A DNA stretch of 64,000 nucleotides from Streptomyces sp. HD. Lineage in GTDB: Bacteria > Actinomycetota > Actinomycetes > Streptomycetales > Streptomycetaceae. The stretch lies in the NCBI RefSeq assembly GCF_028369295.1, contig NZ_JAQMYP010000012.1:1-64000 (forward strand), given 5' to 3'. Below are positions 27,132-35,379 of this stretch, piece after piece. Positions within the stretch are counted from its first letter, which is position 1; each line of letters starts with the position of its first letter. The position numbers and the translations under genes were made by a program. Under the pieces are notes generated by a model. It worked only from the letters and a program-made list of their open reading frames with translations, made no database searches and had not been told where the DNA came from.

Positions 27132-28146
27132 GGGCGTAGCTGTCCTTGCTGAGCACGCGGCCCCCGGCCCGCACCAGGACCTCGGCCCGCAGCTCGCCGG
27201 GGTACGGGTAGAACCGGCGCAGCCAGCGGTCCTGGCCGTCGTAGCGCGGAGTGAAGTCACTGCGGCCGTGCACCACGATCCGGTTGTCGACCAGGAGCAG
27301 TTCACCCCGGTCGGCGCGCACCGCGCGGTGCACCGTGTGCATGGCACGGTTGAGGCGCTCCAGGGCCGCCTGCGCCTCGGGGTCCGTACCGAAGGTGTTG
27401 TGCATGTTGAACCGCACCCGGGTGCCGGGGGCGTCGGCCGGGCCGTCCATGAGCACCGGGTGCGGCTCGGTCACCGGTCGCTCCTCCTCGGCGAGCCCTC
27501 GGGTGAAGGAGAGGGGGAAGCGGCTGCGGTAGCGGTCGGTGCGCAGCAGCTCCCGGTCGGCGGCCGTGAGCAGCGGCTCGGCCTCGCGGACCGAGGCGAC
27601 CATGGTGGCGGCCCGCCGGTCGTGGTCGGGGCGCAGGCACAGCAGGCCCAGGTGCGAGGGCCGTACCGGATGGTGGACGTTCTCGGTGTGGAAGTCGAAG
27701 AGCGTGGAGCCGGAGTTCAGGGGCTTCGCCGCGTCGGTGGGGACCGGGTACACGTCATGCACGAGCGCCCCGGACTTCTCGTCCTCGTAGCCGATCAGCC
27801 CGCCCAGCGGGTGGGCCACCAGGGCGACGAGCAGGCTGGAGGGGTGCGTCTCGCCGAGGACGTTGGAGCCGTACGCCGACGGGGTCGTCGGGATGTCGCC
27901 GACGGGCAGTCCGCGCACCACGAGCAGGCCGTGGTCCGGCGGGGTGTCACGGAAGGACTCGATGCCCTCGCGCAGCCGGGCCGGCAGCCTCTCGGCGAGC
28001 ACGGCGAAGGCCTCGGTCTGCAGGCTCTCTTCCAAGGGCCCCGTCAGCCGCGCCGCGACCTGGACCAGCCCCTCCAGGCGCTTGGTGTCGGCCGGGTCGA
28101 GGGTGAGGGCGGCGAGGTCCGCACGGGGTTCCGCAGTAGTCGTCAT
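27124..28146 (-). CDS. Fe(II)/2-oxoglutarate-dependent hydroxylase (AsnO/VioC/clavaminate synthase-like)
   Basis: Protein of 340 aa. The iron ligands are visible as His153-Thr-Glu155 in FDFHTENVHHP and His293 in IVVHGRSDF; an HxE rather than HxD first motif is characteristic of the clavaminate synthase-like branch, including L-asparagine and L-arginine beta-hydroxylases. Arginines in DRWLRRFY fit 2-oxoglutarate binding. It probably hydroxylates a free amino acid, but the substrate is uncertain. The ATG at 28146 was chosen; MIFG four codons earlier is possible. It is the first gene of the hydroxylase-exporter-racemase operon, divergent from benE. Confidence 0.85.
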   Translation of the reverse strand: MTTTAEPRADLAALTLDPADTKRLEGLVQVAARLTGPLEESLQTEAFAVLAERLPARLREGIESFRDTPPDHGLLVVRGLPVGDIPTTPSAYGSNVLGETHPSSLLVALVAHPLGGLIGYEDEKSGALVHDVYPVPTDAAKPLNSGSTLFDFHTENVHHPVRPSHLGLLCLRPDHDRRAATMVASVREAEPLLTAADRELLRTDRYRSRFPLSFTRGLAEEERPVTEPHPVLMDGPADAPGTRVRFNMHNTFGTDPEAQAALERLNRAMHTVHRAVRADRGELLLVDNRIVVHGRSDFTPRYDGQDRWLRRFYPYPGELRAEVLVRAGGRVLSKDSYARA

Positions 28147-28391
28147 GCCGAAGATCATTCGGCCCCAACAAGTGCTGTGACCAGGGGAGTTGATCGTCCG
28201 GAAACGTCCATGACCCGCACCGGTCACACCTGGCACCTGTCCGGTAGGGGACGCGGCCTGATGCGGACGCGCCCCGGCATGTCGTCGCCTGCGTGCGGTG
28301 CGGCAGCATGTGGGGTGGCGCGGCAATGTCTTCGGGGGAGGTGTCCGCCATGTCTGAAGTTTCCTTGTTCTCCTTCATATGGGGATGATCG

Positions 28392-29708
28392 GTGCGATCG
28401 ATGCGGTCCGTGTCCTTGTCCGCGGTCAATGCCGGCGTGGTGGCGATGGCGGTCTCCTACGCGGGACCGCTCGCCCTGGTCCTGGCCGCCGCCGACGCGG
28501 CCGGTCTGAGCCCGGCGCAGAGTTCGTCGTGGGTGTGGGCGATATCCATCGGCGCGGGCCTGACCTGCGTGGGGCTCAGCTGGTGGAGCCGCACCCCGGT
28601 CATCACGGCGTTCTCGACGCCGGGGGCGGCCATCCTGGTCACGGCCCTCGCCCAGCACGACTACGCCGAGGCCGTCGGCGCCTTCCTCGTCGCGGGTGTC
28701 GCGGCCACGGTGCTGACCGCCACGGGGGTGTTCGCCCGGGTCCTCGCCCGGATTCCGGACGGAATCGTCTCGGCGATGCTCGCCGGGATCCTCTTCTCGT
28801 TCGGCACGGCGATCTTCACGTCGCTGCGCTCGGCCCCGCTGCTCGCGGGCGCTATGGTGATCGGCTACCTGGTCGCCAAGCGGCTGTGGCCGACCTACGC
28901 CGTGATGTGCGCGCTCGCCGTGGGGCTCGCCGTCGCCGCGGCCGACGGCGGTCTCGGCCTGGACATCGAGGGCCCCGGCCTGGCCGTGCCGCACCTCACG
29001 ACCCCGCACTTCTCGGTGGGGGCGCTCATCGGCATCGGCGTACCGCTGCTCGTCGCCACGCTCGCCGGGCAGTACGCGCCGGGCATGGCGGTGCTGCGCG
29101 CGGACGGCTACCAGCCCCGTGAGCGCGTGATCTGCGGTACGACCGGTGCGGTGTCGACCCTGCTCGCCCCCTTCGGCTCGCACGCGATCAACCCGGCGGC
29201 CATCACCGCCGCGATCTGCACCGGCCCCGAGGCGCACCGAGACCCGGCCAGGCGGTGGATCGCCGGCGTGAGCTGCGGCGTCGGCTATCTGGTCGTGGGC
29301 TGCTTCGGCTCCACCCTCGTCGCCCTGTTCACCGGACTGCCGCGGGCGCTCGTGGCGACCCTGGCCGGAGTGGCGCTGCTCGGCGCGCTCTCCGGCAGCC
29401 TGGCCCGTACGGTCGCCGACGAACGCCACCGCGAGGCCTCCGTCATCACCTTCCTCGCGACCGCCTCCGGAGTGACGGTCGCCGGCATCGGCTCACCGTT
29501 CTGGGGACTGCTCGCCGGGGTCCTCGCGCACGTCCTGCTCAAGATCGGCGGACGCGAGCCAGCCGGCCCGCTCGGCGAAGACGGCGACCTGGAACCGGCT
29601 GGTGGCGCCGAGCACGGACGTCAGCTCGTTGACCATGCGGCGGACGGTGCGGTCGGAGACACCGAGGCGCCGAGCGACCGCCTCGTCGGTCAGCCCCTCC
29701 GCCAGTAG
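28392..29708 (+). CDS. BenE-family benzoate/H+ symporter-like transporter
   Basis: Protein of 438 aa with about twelve hydrophobic helices and the BenE signature regions (AVNAGVVAMAVSYAGPLALVL, TPVITAFSTPGAAILVTAL, SHAINPAAITAAICTGPEA). Family members import benzoate or related aromatic acids with protons. The membrane domain ends near residue 390; the last ~45 residues are hydrophilic, unlike the family, and are encoded antisense to the LuxR DNA-binding domain. The C-terminus is therefore an extension produced by loss of an earlier stop. The GTG start has GGGGA upstream. Confidence 0.85.
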   Translation: MRSMRSVSLSAVNAGVVAMAVSYAGPLALVLAAADAAGLSPAQSSSWVWAISIGAGLTCVGLSWWSRTPVITAFSTPGAAILVTALAQHDYAEAVGAFLVAGVAATVLTATGVFARVLARIPDGIVSAMLAGILFSFGTAIFTSLRSAPLLAGAMVIGYLVAKRLWPTYAVMCALAVGLAVAAADGGLGLDIEGPGLAVPHLTTPHFSVGALIGIGVPLLVATLAGQYAPGMAVLRADGYQPRERVICGTTGAVSTLLAPFGSHAINPAAITAAICTGPEAHRDPARRWIAGVSCGVGYLVVGCFGSTLVALFTGLPRALVATLAGVALLGALSGSLARTVADERHREASVITFLATASGVTVAGIGSPFWGLLAGVLAHVLLKIGGREPAGPLGEDGDLEPAGGAEHGRQLVDHAADGAVGDTEAPSDRLVGQPLRQ

Positions 29709-30557
29709 CCGCAGGACCGCCCGCTGCCGCCGGTCGGGCCGGCCCTCCGGGGCCTCGTCCCCGGCGGTGCGCGCCCCGGTGTCGAAGGCGGCGGCGTGCG
29801 CCCATGCGTGCTCGAACTGGCTGCGGAACACCTCGACCAGGGAGGGGTCGTAGACGACGACGGCCGCCTGCTGCCCGTCCGTGCCGGTGGCGGGCACGAT
29901 CGCCAGATGCCGGTCGACGACGATGAGCCGGTGCGGCAGCGTCACGGCGGTACGCACCTGCCCGCCCGCCTTCCGCAACTCCCGTAGATACGCCGCCATA
30001 TGGGGCAGCGCGGCCGTCGAGGCGAGATGCACGGTACGCATCACGACACCGCGCCGCAGCGCCCGCCGGTCGCGCGCGAGCCCCTCCTCCACCATGTACT
30101 CGGGCACCCCGCGGCCCGGGTGCAGCGAGATCACCTCGTCGTGGGCCTGCTGGGCGGCGTCCTCCAGGGCGGCCGCGATGTTGGTCGTGCCCTCAACGAG
30201 CTGGGCCTGGGTGCCGGACAGACGCATGGCGTGGATGGGATGGAAGTCGGTGAGCATCCGCACCATCGCCTCGCGGGTGCGGGCGGTCTGCTCGATGAGC
30301 TCGGCGACGCGGCGGGCATCGGCGGCGAGGAGGTGGTCGAGCGCGGACTCGGACGACACACAGGCCCACCCGCTGGGCGTGGCGGTGGTCCGCACCAGCA
30401 GGCCGAGCCCGGACAGGACCTGGATGGCCACCGCGTACTCGTCGCTGCTCCAGCCGAGCCGCCGGCACACGGCCGCCGGTGTCCAGCCGGCGTCCTGGAC
30501 GGCGATCCCGTAGAGACTCTGCCCGAGCTTGTGCTCCAGCACGGTGCTCCTGGTCAC
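29493..30557 (-). CDS. LuxR-type regulator with TrmB-like N-terminal domain
   Basis: Protein of 354 aa. A winged-helix-like N-terminus (about residues 1-75) precedes a central sensory domain of TrmB/phospholipase-like type, then a C-terminal LuxR helix-turn-helix (LLAEGLTDEAVARRLGVSDRTVRRMVNEL, residues about 285-313). This architecture recurs in Streptomyces LuxR proteins with unknown ligands. The GTG start follows a good GAGGGGGAAG site. Its 3' end overlaps the benE 3' end by 216 bp in antisense. It may control benE or the hydroxylase operon (inference from position). Confidence 0.85.
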   Translation of the reverse strand: MTRSTVLEHKLGQSLYGIAVQDAGWTPAAVCRRLGWSSDEYAVAIQVLSGLGLLVRTTATPSGWACVSSESALDHLLAADARRVAELIEQTARTREAMVRMLTDFHPIHAMRLSGTQAQLVEGTTNIAAALEDAAQQAHDEVISLHPGRGVPEYMVEEGLARDRRALRRGVVMRTVHLASTAALPHMAAYLRELRKAGGQVRTAVTLPHRLIVVDRHLAIVPATGTDGQQAAVVVYDPSLVEVFRSQFEHAWAHAAAFDTGARTAGDEAPEGRPDRRQRAVLRLLAEGLTDEAVARRLGVSDRTVRRMVNELTSVLGATSRFQVAVFAERAGWLASADLEQDVREDPGEQSPER

Positions 30558-30702
30558 TGCTTCCCCCTCGTCGACGCTGCCCCCGGACGCGAGGAAAGGC
30601 CGCCCTTCCCGCCCGGGGACGTGACGGCCTCGTCACACAGCCGATCACCCTACGCCGAACGGAGCGGGCGGCATCGGCCCGCAGAGGGCAGACTCTTCTG
30701 AC

Positions 30703-31350
30703 GTGACGACCGAGTCTGACGTGATGACTGAGATCATCGGTACGGATGCGGGGGACGCCCGCATCACCTGGCACCGGGCGCAGCAGCCCCGGCTGGTCCT
30801 GGCGGTGAGCCATGGCGCCGGCGGCGGCATCGGGGCGCGGGACCTCGTGGCGCTCGCGAGAACCCTCCCGGCCCAGGGAGTGACCGTCGCCCTCGTCGAG
30901 CAGCCCTGGCGGGTGGCCGGCAAGAAGGTGGCGCCCGCGCCGAAGACGCTGGACGTCGGCTGGCGGGGCCTGTGGCCCGCGCTCGCCGCGCCCGGGCTGC
31001 CCGTGATCTCCGGCGGGCGCAGCGCCGGGGCCCGCGTCGCCTGCCGTACGGCCGTCGAGCTGGGCGCCCGTGCCGTGCTCTCCCTCAGCTTCCCCCTGCA
31101 CCCGCCCGGCAAGCCCGAGAAGTCCCGCGCCGACGAGCTGCTCGGAGCCGGGGTGCCCACCCTCGTCGTCCAGGGCGGGAACGATCCGTTCGGCAAGCCC
31201 GAGGAGTTTCCCGAGGGCGATCACGAGCTGGTCGAGGTGCCGTACGGCGATCACGGGTTCGCCGTGCCCAAGCGGGCGCCCCTCGATCAGGACGAGGCCG
31301 TGGCGATCGTCACGGACGCGGTGGCCAAGTGGGTCGAGTCACTCGGGTAA
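30703..31350 (+). CDS. Alpha/beta hydrolase (dienelactone hydrolase/TEX30-like)
   Basis: Protein of 215 aa with an alpha/beta hydrolase core: AVSHGAGGGIGARDL (oxyanion region) near residue 35, nucleophile elbow GGRSAGARVA near residue 106, an aspartate in VVQGGNDPFG and His in GDHGFAVP. The substrate is unknown. The start is uncertain: GTG at 30703 or ATG at 30724, neither with a good ribosome site. The first codons contain two 18-bp units related to the minisatellite at 25.4 kb. It precedes sigR on the same strand. Confidence 0.83.
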   Translation: MTTESDVMTEIIGTDAGDARITWHRAQQPRLVLAVSHGAGGGIGARDLVALARTLPAQGVTVALVEQPWRVAGKKVAPAPKTLDVGWRGLWPALAAPGLPVISGGRSAGARVACRTAVELGARAVLSLSFPLHPPGKPEKSRADELLGAGVPTLVVQGGNDPFGKPEEFPEGDHELVEVPYGDHGFAVPKRAPLDQDEAVAIVTDAVAKWVESLG

Positions 31351-31356
31351 AGGTTC

Positions 31357-31386
31357 GGGAATGTCTCAGACCCGGCCTTGGTTGTG
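31357..31386 (+). promoter_or_regulatory. Sigma-R-dependent promoter of sigR (sigRp2-like)
   Basis: GGGAAT is followed after exactly 18 bp by GTT, matching the sigma-R consensus. It lies 57 bp upstream of the long-form ATG of sigR. The known autoregulatory promoter of S. coelicolor sigR occupies this place, giving a positive feedback loop on release from RsrA. Confidence 0.88.
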
Positions 31387-31442
31387 GCGGACAGCGGTGC
31401 TGAACCACCAGCGCCGACGTCGTAGGAGAGGAAGTCCGCCGC

Positions 31443-32303
31443 ATGGGTTCGACCTTCTGCCCGGCCCGCAGCAGCCGTTCCGACCTGGACTGGACGGTGC
31501 TGCACGCGGCCAGGACCGCTCCTATTCGAGGGGCGGTCGGTACGGCAGGTCGTCTATCCTCCGATTCAGGCGGGACCGGATTCGGCCCTGCCCGCAATCT
31601 TGAGGAGGTGGGTCCGGTTCCCGGTACCGACGCAGGGACCGACAACGGCCAGGCGGAGCAGCCCGAGGGCCTGGGCACGAGCGTGGACACGTCCACGGAG
31701 TCGACCGCCGAGCGCAGCGCGCGCTTCGAGCGGGACGCGCTCGAATTCCTCGACCAGATGTACTCGGCCGCGCTGCGCATGACGCGCAACCCGGCCGACG
31801 CCGAGGACCTGGTGCAGGAGACCTACGCCAAGGCGTACGCGTCCTTCCACCAGTTCCGCGAAGGCACCAACCTGAAGGCGTGGCTGTACCGGATCCTCAC
31901 CAATACCTTCATCAACTCCTACCGCAAGAAGCAGCGTGAACCGCAGCGTTCGGCGGCGGAGGAGATCGAGGACTGGCAGCTCGCGCGCGCCGAGTCGCAC
32001 ATGTCGACCGGTCTGCGCTCCGCCGAGTCGCAGGCGCTCGACCACCTGCCCGACTCGGACGTGAAGGAAGCGCTCCAGGCGATCCCCGAGGAGTTCCGCA
32101 TCGCTGTCTACCTCGCCGACGTAGAAGGCTTTGCGTACAAGGAGATCGCGGACATCATGGGGACACCCATCGGTACGGTGATGTCCCGGCTGCACCGGGG
32201 CCGCCGTCAACTGCGCGGCATGCTTGAGGACTACGCCCGTGAGCGCGGCATGGTCCCGGCCGGCGCCGGAGAGTCGAACGAAGCGAAAGGCTCGGGCTCA
32301 TGA
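31443..32303 (+). CDS. sigR: RNA polymerase ECF sigma factor sigma-R (long form sigma-R' 286 aa, short form 231 aa)
   Basis: ECF sigma factor with sigma-2 ([20 protein letters not shown], middle) and sigma-4 ([20 protein letters not shown]) domains, 5' to its anti-sigma gene rsrA. Two starts are visible: ATG at 31443 after AGGAGAGGAAG, and GTG at 31608 after TTGAGGAG, exactly 55 codons downstream. This reproduces S. coelicolor, where stress induces an unstable sigma-R' with 55 extra residues and the shorter sigma-R is stable. It directs the thiol-oxidative stress response (thioredoxin, mycothiol, proteolysis genes). The sigma-R-type promoter upstream indicates autoregulation. Confidence 0.95.
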
Positions 32304-32602
32304 GCTGCGGAGAGCCGCACGAGACGGATTGCAGTGAGGTACTCGATCATCTCTACGAGTTCCTCGACCGTGAGATGCCCGACGCCGACTGCACCAAGTT
32401 CGAGCAGCACTTCGAGGAGTGCTCGCCGTGCCTGGAGAAGTACGGGCTTGAGCAGGCCGTGAAGAAGCTGGTCAAGCGGTGCTGCGGCCATGACGACGTG
32501 CCGACCGACCTGCGCGCCAAGGTGCTGGGGCGGCTCGACCTGATCCGTTCCGGCCAGGCCGTGCCCGAGCACGACGTGACCGCGACGCCGCAGGAATCCT
32601 GA
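32300..32602 (+). CDS. rsrA: Zinc-binding redox-sensing anti-sigma factor RsrA
   Basis: Protein of 100 aa of the ZAS family, ATGA-coupled to sigR. All residues known from S. coelicolor RsrA are at the same numbers: Cys3, His7, Cys11, Cys31, His37, Cys41, Cys44, Cys61 and Cys62 (HFEECSPC holds the core HxxxCxxC). Reduced, zinc-bound RsrA holds sigma-R; disulfide formation releases zinc and sigma-R. The small acidic C-terminal tail is not conserved. Being an anti-sigma factor it acts in the cytoplasm and has no membrane segment. Confidence 0.96.
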
Positions 32603-32709
32603 ACGAACAGTCGTCACTCGAACGTGCTAATCCCCCGGTCATAAGACCGCGGACCTCCCCCTGGCCGCTCTAGGCTTCCGTGCTTGAAGCGCGTGGCCGG
32701 GAGGGGCGT

Positions 32710-34020
32710 ATGGAGGCGACACCCGCACCGGCACATGTCTACGTCGGCTGTGTCGTGCTCGCTGCCCTGTACTGCCTGCACCCGATGGCGTCGACTCCCG
32801 TCCCCTGGTGGGCGGTCGCCCTGCTCGCCGCGCTGTATGCCGGGGGCGAGCGGATCGCCGCCCGGGGCAGGCTCTCGGGCACCTTCTATCCCGTGCTCCT
32901 CGCCGGGGCCTTTCTGCTGCCACCGGCCGCCGCCGCGCTGGTCGCCATGCCGGGGGCGCTGGTCGCCCCGGTCGGCGGACGGACGCGTCTGCTGCGGCGG
33001 GTGTGGCGGGCGGCCCAGCTCGCGGTCGCCGTGTGGACGGCGGCCCGGGTGCACTGGACGCTCGGCGAGCACGACGCCGTGGACGCCTCCGACTTCCCGT
33101 ACGAACTCGCGCCCGCCGGAGCCGCGGTGCTCGCGTTCTGCCTGGTCCTCACCGTGCTGGACGGCGGCATCCTGGCGCTCGCCGAGCGGGTGCCCGTCCG
33201 GCGCGCCTGGCGGGGGCTGTTCCTGCGCTCCCTCGCCCCCATCGCCGTACACGGACTGGCCGGGCTGATGATGGCCGTGCTGTGGCGCAGCCCGTACGGC
33301 CCGGTCGCCGCGCTGCTCGTGCTGCTGCCGATGTGTGTGTCGTGGTGGGTGTTCGCCCAGTACCACCGGGAACGCGCGGCGCATCAGGCGACCATCCGGG
33401 CGCTCGTCCAGGCCGTCGACATCAAGGACGGCTACACCCGCGGCCACAGCGAGCGGGTCGGGCAGGCCTCGATGATGATCGCCCGTGAGCTGGGCATGGA
33501 GGACGAGCGCGTCGAGGTGGTGCGGTTCGCCGGGATCCTGCACGACGTGGGGAAACTGGGCGTGCCCACCCGGCTGCTGCGCAAGGACGGGCCGCTCACC
33601 CCCGAGGAGCGCCGGGTGATCGAGCTGCATCCCGAGTACGGCCACGAGATGGTCCGCGGGATCTCCTTCCTCGGCGAGGCCCGGGCGGCCGTGCTCCATC
33701 ACCATGAGCGGCTGGACGGGAGCGGCTACCCCTACGGGCTGAGGGGGAACCAGATCCCGGAGCCGGCCCGGGTGGTGGCGGTCGCGGACGCGTTCGACGC
33801 GATGACGTCGACCCGGTCCTACTCACGGGCCCGTCCCGTGTCCGTCGCCCTGCGCGAGCTGGAGAGATGCGCGGGCGCGCAGTTCGACCCCCGGATGGTC
33901 ACGGCCCTGGCCCGAGCCGTGGGCCGGCACGGATGGCATCCCGCGGTGACCGCCGACGAGACCAGCACGCCCGTTCCCCGTCCGCCGGTCGCCGGGGTAA
34001 CCGGGGGAGCGCACCGTTGA
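32710..34020 (+). CDS. Membrane HD-GYP domain protein
   Basis: Protein of 436 aa. The first ~220 residues hold about six hydrophobic helices; the HD-GYP domain follows. Motifs are complete: GHSERVG near 248, HDVGKLG (His278-Asp279), HPEYGHEM, HHHERLDGSGYP (Gly339-Tyr340-Pro341) and a VVAVADAFDAMTS stretch. It could be a cyclic-di-nucleotide phosphodiesterase, but many Streptomyces HD-GYP proteins are untested. The ATG at 32710 follows GGGAGGGGC. It is coupled to a second, degenerate HD protein by a TTGA overlap. Confidence 0.88.
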   Translation: MEATPAPAHVYVGCVVLAALYCLHPMASTPVPWWAVALLAALYAGGERIAARGRLSGTFYPVLLAGAFLLPPAAAALVAMPGALVAPVGGRTRLLRRVWRAAQLAVAVWTAARVHWTLGEHDAVDASDFPYELAPAGAAVLAFCLVLTVLDGGILALAERVPVRRAWRGLFLRSLAPIAVHGLAGLMMAVLWRSPYGPVAALLVLLPMCVSWWVFAQYHRERAAHQATIRALVQAVDIKDGYTRGHSERVGQASMMIARELGMEDERVEVVRFAGILHDVGKLGVPTRLLRKDGPLTPEERRVIELHPEYGHEMVRGISFLGEARAAVLHHHERLDGSGYPYGLRGNQIPEPARVVAVADAFDAMTSTRSYSRARPVSVALRELERCAGAQFDPRMVTALARAVGRHGWHPAVTADETSTPVPRPPVAGVTGGAHR

Positions 34021-35270
34021 GTCCCCCCTGTACGGCCGGCGGACCGCCTCGCCTTCTCGCCCTCGTGCACACGGCCGCCGCCCTCCTGGCCGCCGTCTCC
34101 CTCCTCGGCACCCTGCGGCACGGCCTCGACGAACGCGGTACGGCCCTCGCCTTCGGCGTCCTGGTCGTCGTCGGCGAGCTCACCCGGTGGACGGGCACGG
34201 AGGGCAGGGAGGCCGCACCGCTGGGCGCCGCCGCGGCACTGTCGTACGCCCTGCTCGGGGAGGACGGCGGGCACCCCACCCATCACGGCGTCCAGCAGGT
34301 CGTCGCCGTCGTCCTCGCCGCCTCGCTCCTCGGCAGCGTGCCGCACATCGCGCGCGGGCGCCCCGTGCTCGACCACATCGCCCGGCGGGTGCTCACCGTC
34401 GGTTTCGCCGCCGTCTGCTTCCAACCCCTGTACAACCAGGGCACGTTCCACGGCTGGGGCACCGCCTACGCCCTTCTCCTGCTGGCGATCCTCACCCTCA
34501 CCGCCCTGTGCGACGCCCTGCTCGCCGCCGCACTGGCGCGCTCGCGCACCCGGTGGCCGTTCGGGCCGCTGCTGCGGGACGAGATGCGGGCGACCCTCGG
34601 CATCGGGTCGGCCGTCTGCGCGACGGGCGCGGTGATGGCGCTGGCGGTCGCCGTGGTCGGGCTGTGGGCGCTGCCCGTCTTCTCGCTCCCGCTGCTGCTC
34701 ACCCAGATGTCCTTCCGCCGGTACGCCGGGGTGCGGGCCACCTACCGGCAGACCATCGCCTCTCTGGCCCGGGCCACCGAGATCGCCGGGTACACGCCGG
34801 CCGGACACGCCCGGCGGGTGGCCGCGCTCAGCCGGGAGGTCGGGCGGGACCTGGGCCTGTCCGAGGCCGAGCTCACCGTGCTGGAGTACGCGGCCCTCAT
34901 GCACGACATCGGGCAGCTCAGCCTGGTCGACCCGGTGCCGGCCGGGGCCACCGCCGTGCTGCCCGTCGAGGAACAGCGGCGGATCGCGCTGCTCGGTGGG
35001 GCCGTCGTACGGCAGACCGGGGTGAATCCGCAGGTGGCAACGGTCGTGGAGCGCCTCGCCGACCCCTGCCCCGAGCAGCCCGTCGCCGCGCGGATCGTGC
35101 GGGCCGTGAACGCATACGAGGAGAAGGCGCGCGACGCGGGTCCCGGAGGGCCGCTGAAGGCGCTGGAGGAGCTGCGGCTGGGTACTGCCGGGGAGTATGC
35201 GCCGGAGGTGGTGGGGGCGCTTGCGCGAGTGCTGGCCAGAGACAGTCTGGGTATGCCTATGGGTGGGTAA
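34017..35270 (+). CDS. Membrane protein with degenerate HD domain
   Basis: Protein of 417 aa starting at a TTG that overlaps the previous stop (TTGA), with GGGGGAG as ribosome site. Roughly seven hydrophobic helices fill residues 10-235; an HD domain follows with GHARRVA and HDIGQLS (His296-Asp297). The GYP segment is missing: where the partner has HHHERLDGSGYP, this protein reads VATVVERLADP. It may be catalytically altered or regulatory. The coupling suggests the two HD proteins work as a pair, one competent and one degenerate (inference). Confidence 0.82.
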   Translation: MSPPCTAGGPPRLLALVHTAAALLAAVSLLGTLRHGLDERGTALAFGVLVVVGELTRWTGTEGREAAPLGAAAALSYALLGEDGGHPTHHGVQQVVAVVLAASLLGSVPHIARGRPVLDHIARRVLTVGFAAVCFQPLYNQGTFHGWGTAYALLLLAILTLTALCDALLAAALARSRTRWPFGPLLRDEMRATLGIGSAVCATGAVMALAVAVVGLWALPVFSLPLLLTQMSFRRYAGVRATYRQTIASLARATEIAGYTPAGHARRVAALSREVGRDLGLSEAELTVLEYAALMHDIGQLSLVDPVPAGATAVLPVEEQRRIALLGGAVVRQTGVNPQVATVVERLADPCPEQPVAARIVRAVNAYEEKARDAGPGGPLKALEELRLGTAGEYAPEVVGALARVLARDSLGMPMGG

Positions 35271-35379
35271 CCCATGGGTAATGAGCGCCCTTCCAGCCGT
35301 ACGTGGTTGGATGCGAATGAGAGTGTGTCCGGGGGCGAGCACTAGCCAGCCCACTCCACGGAACTGGCAGGCGGGAATC

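Noticed and set aside
26683..28509. 608-aa open frame on the plus strand
   Set aside because: It runs antisense through the TSUP and hydroxylase genes, which have clear family motifs; no domain is recognisable in the shadow frame.
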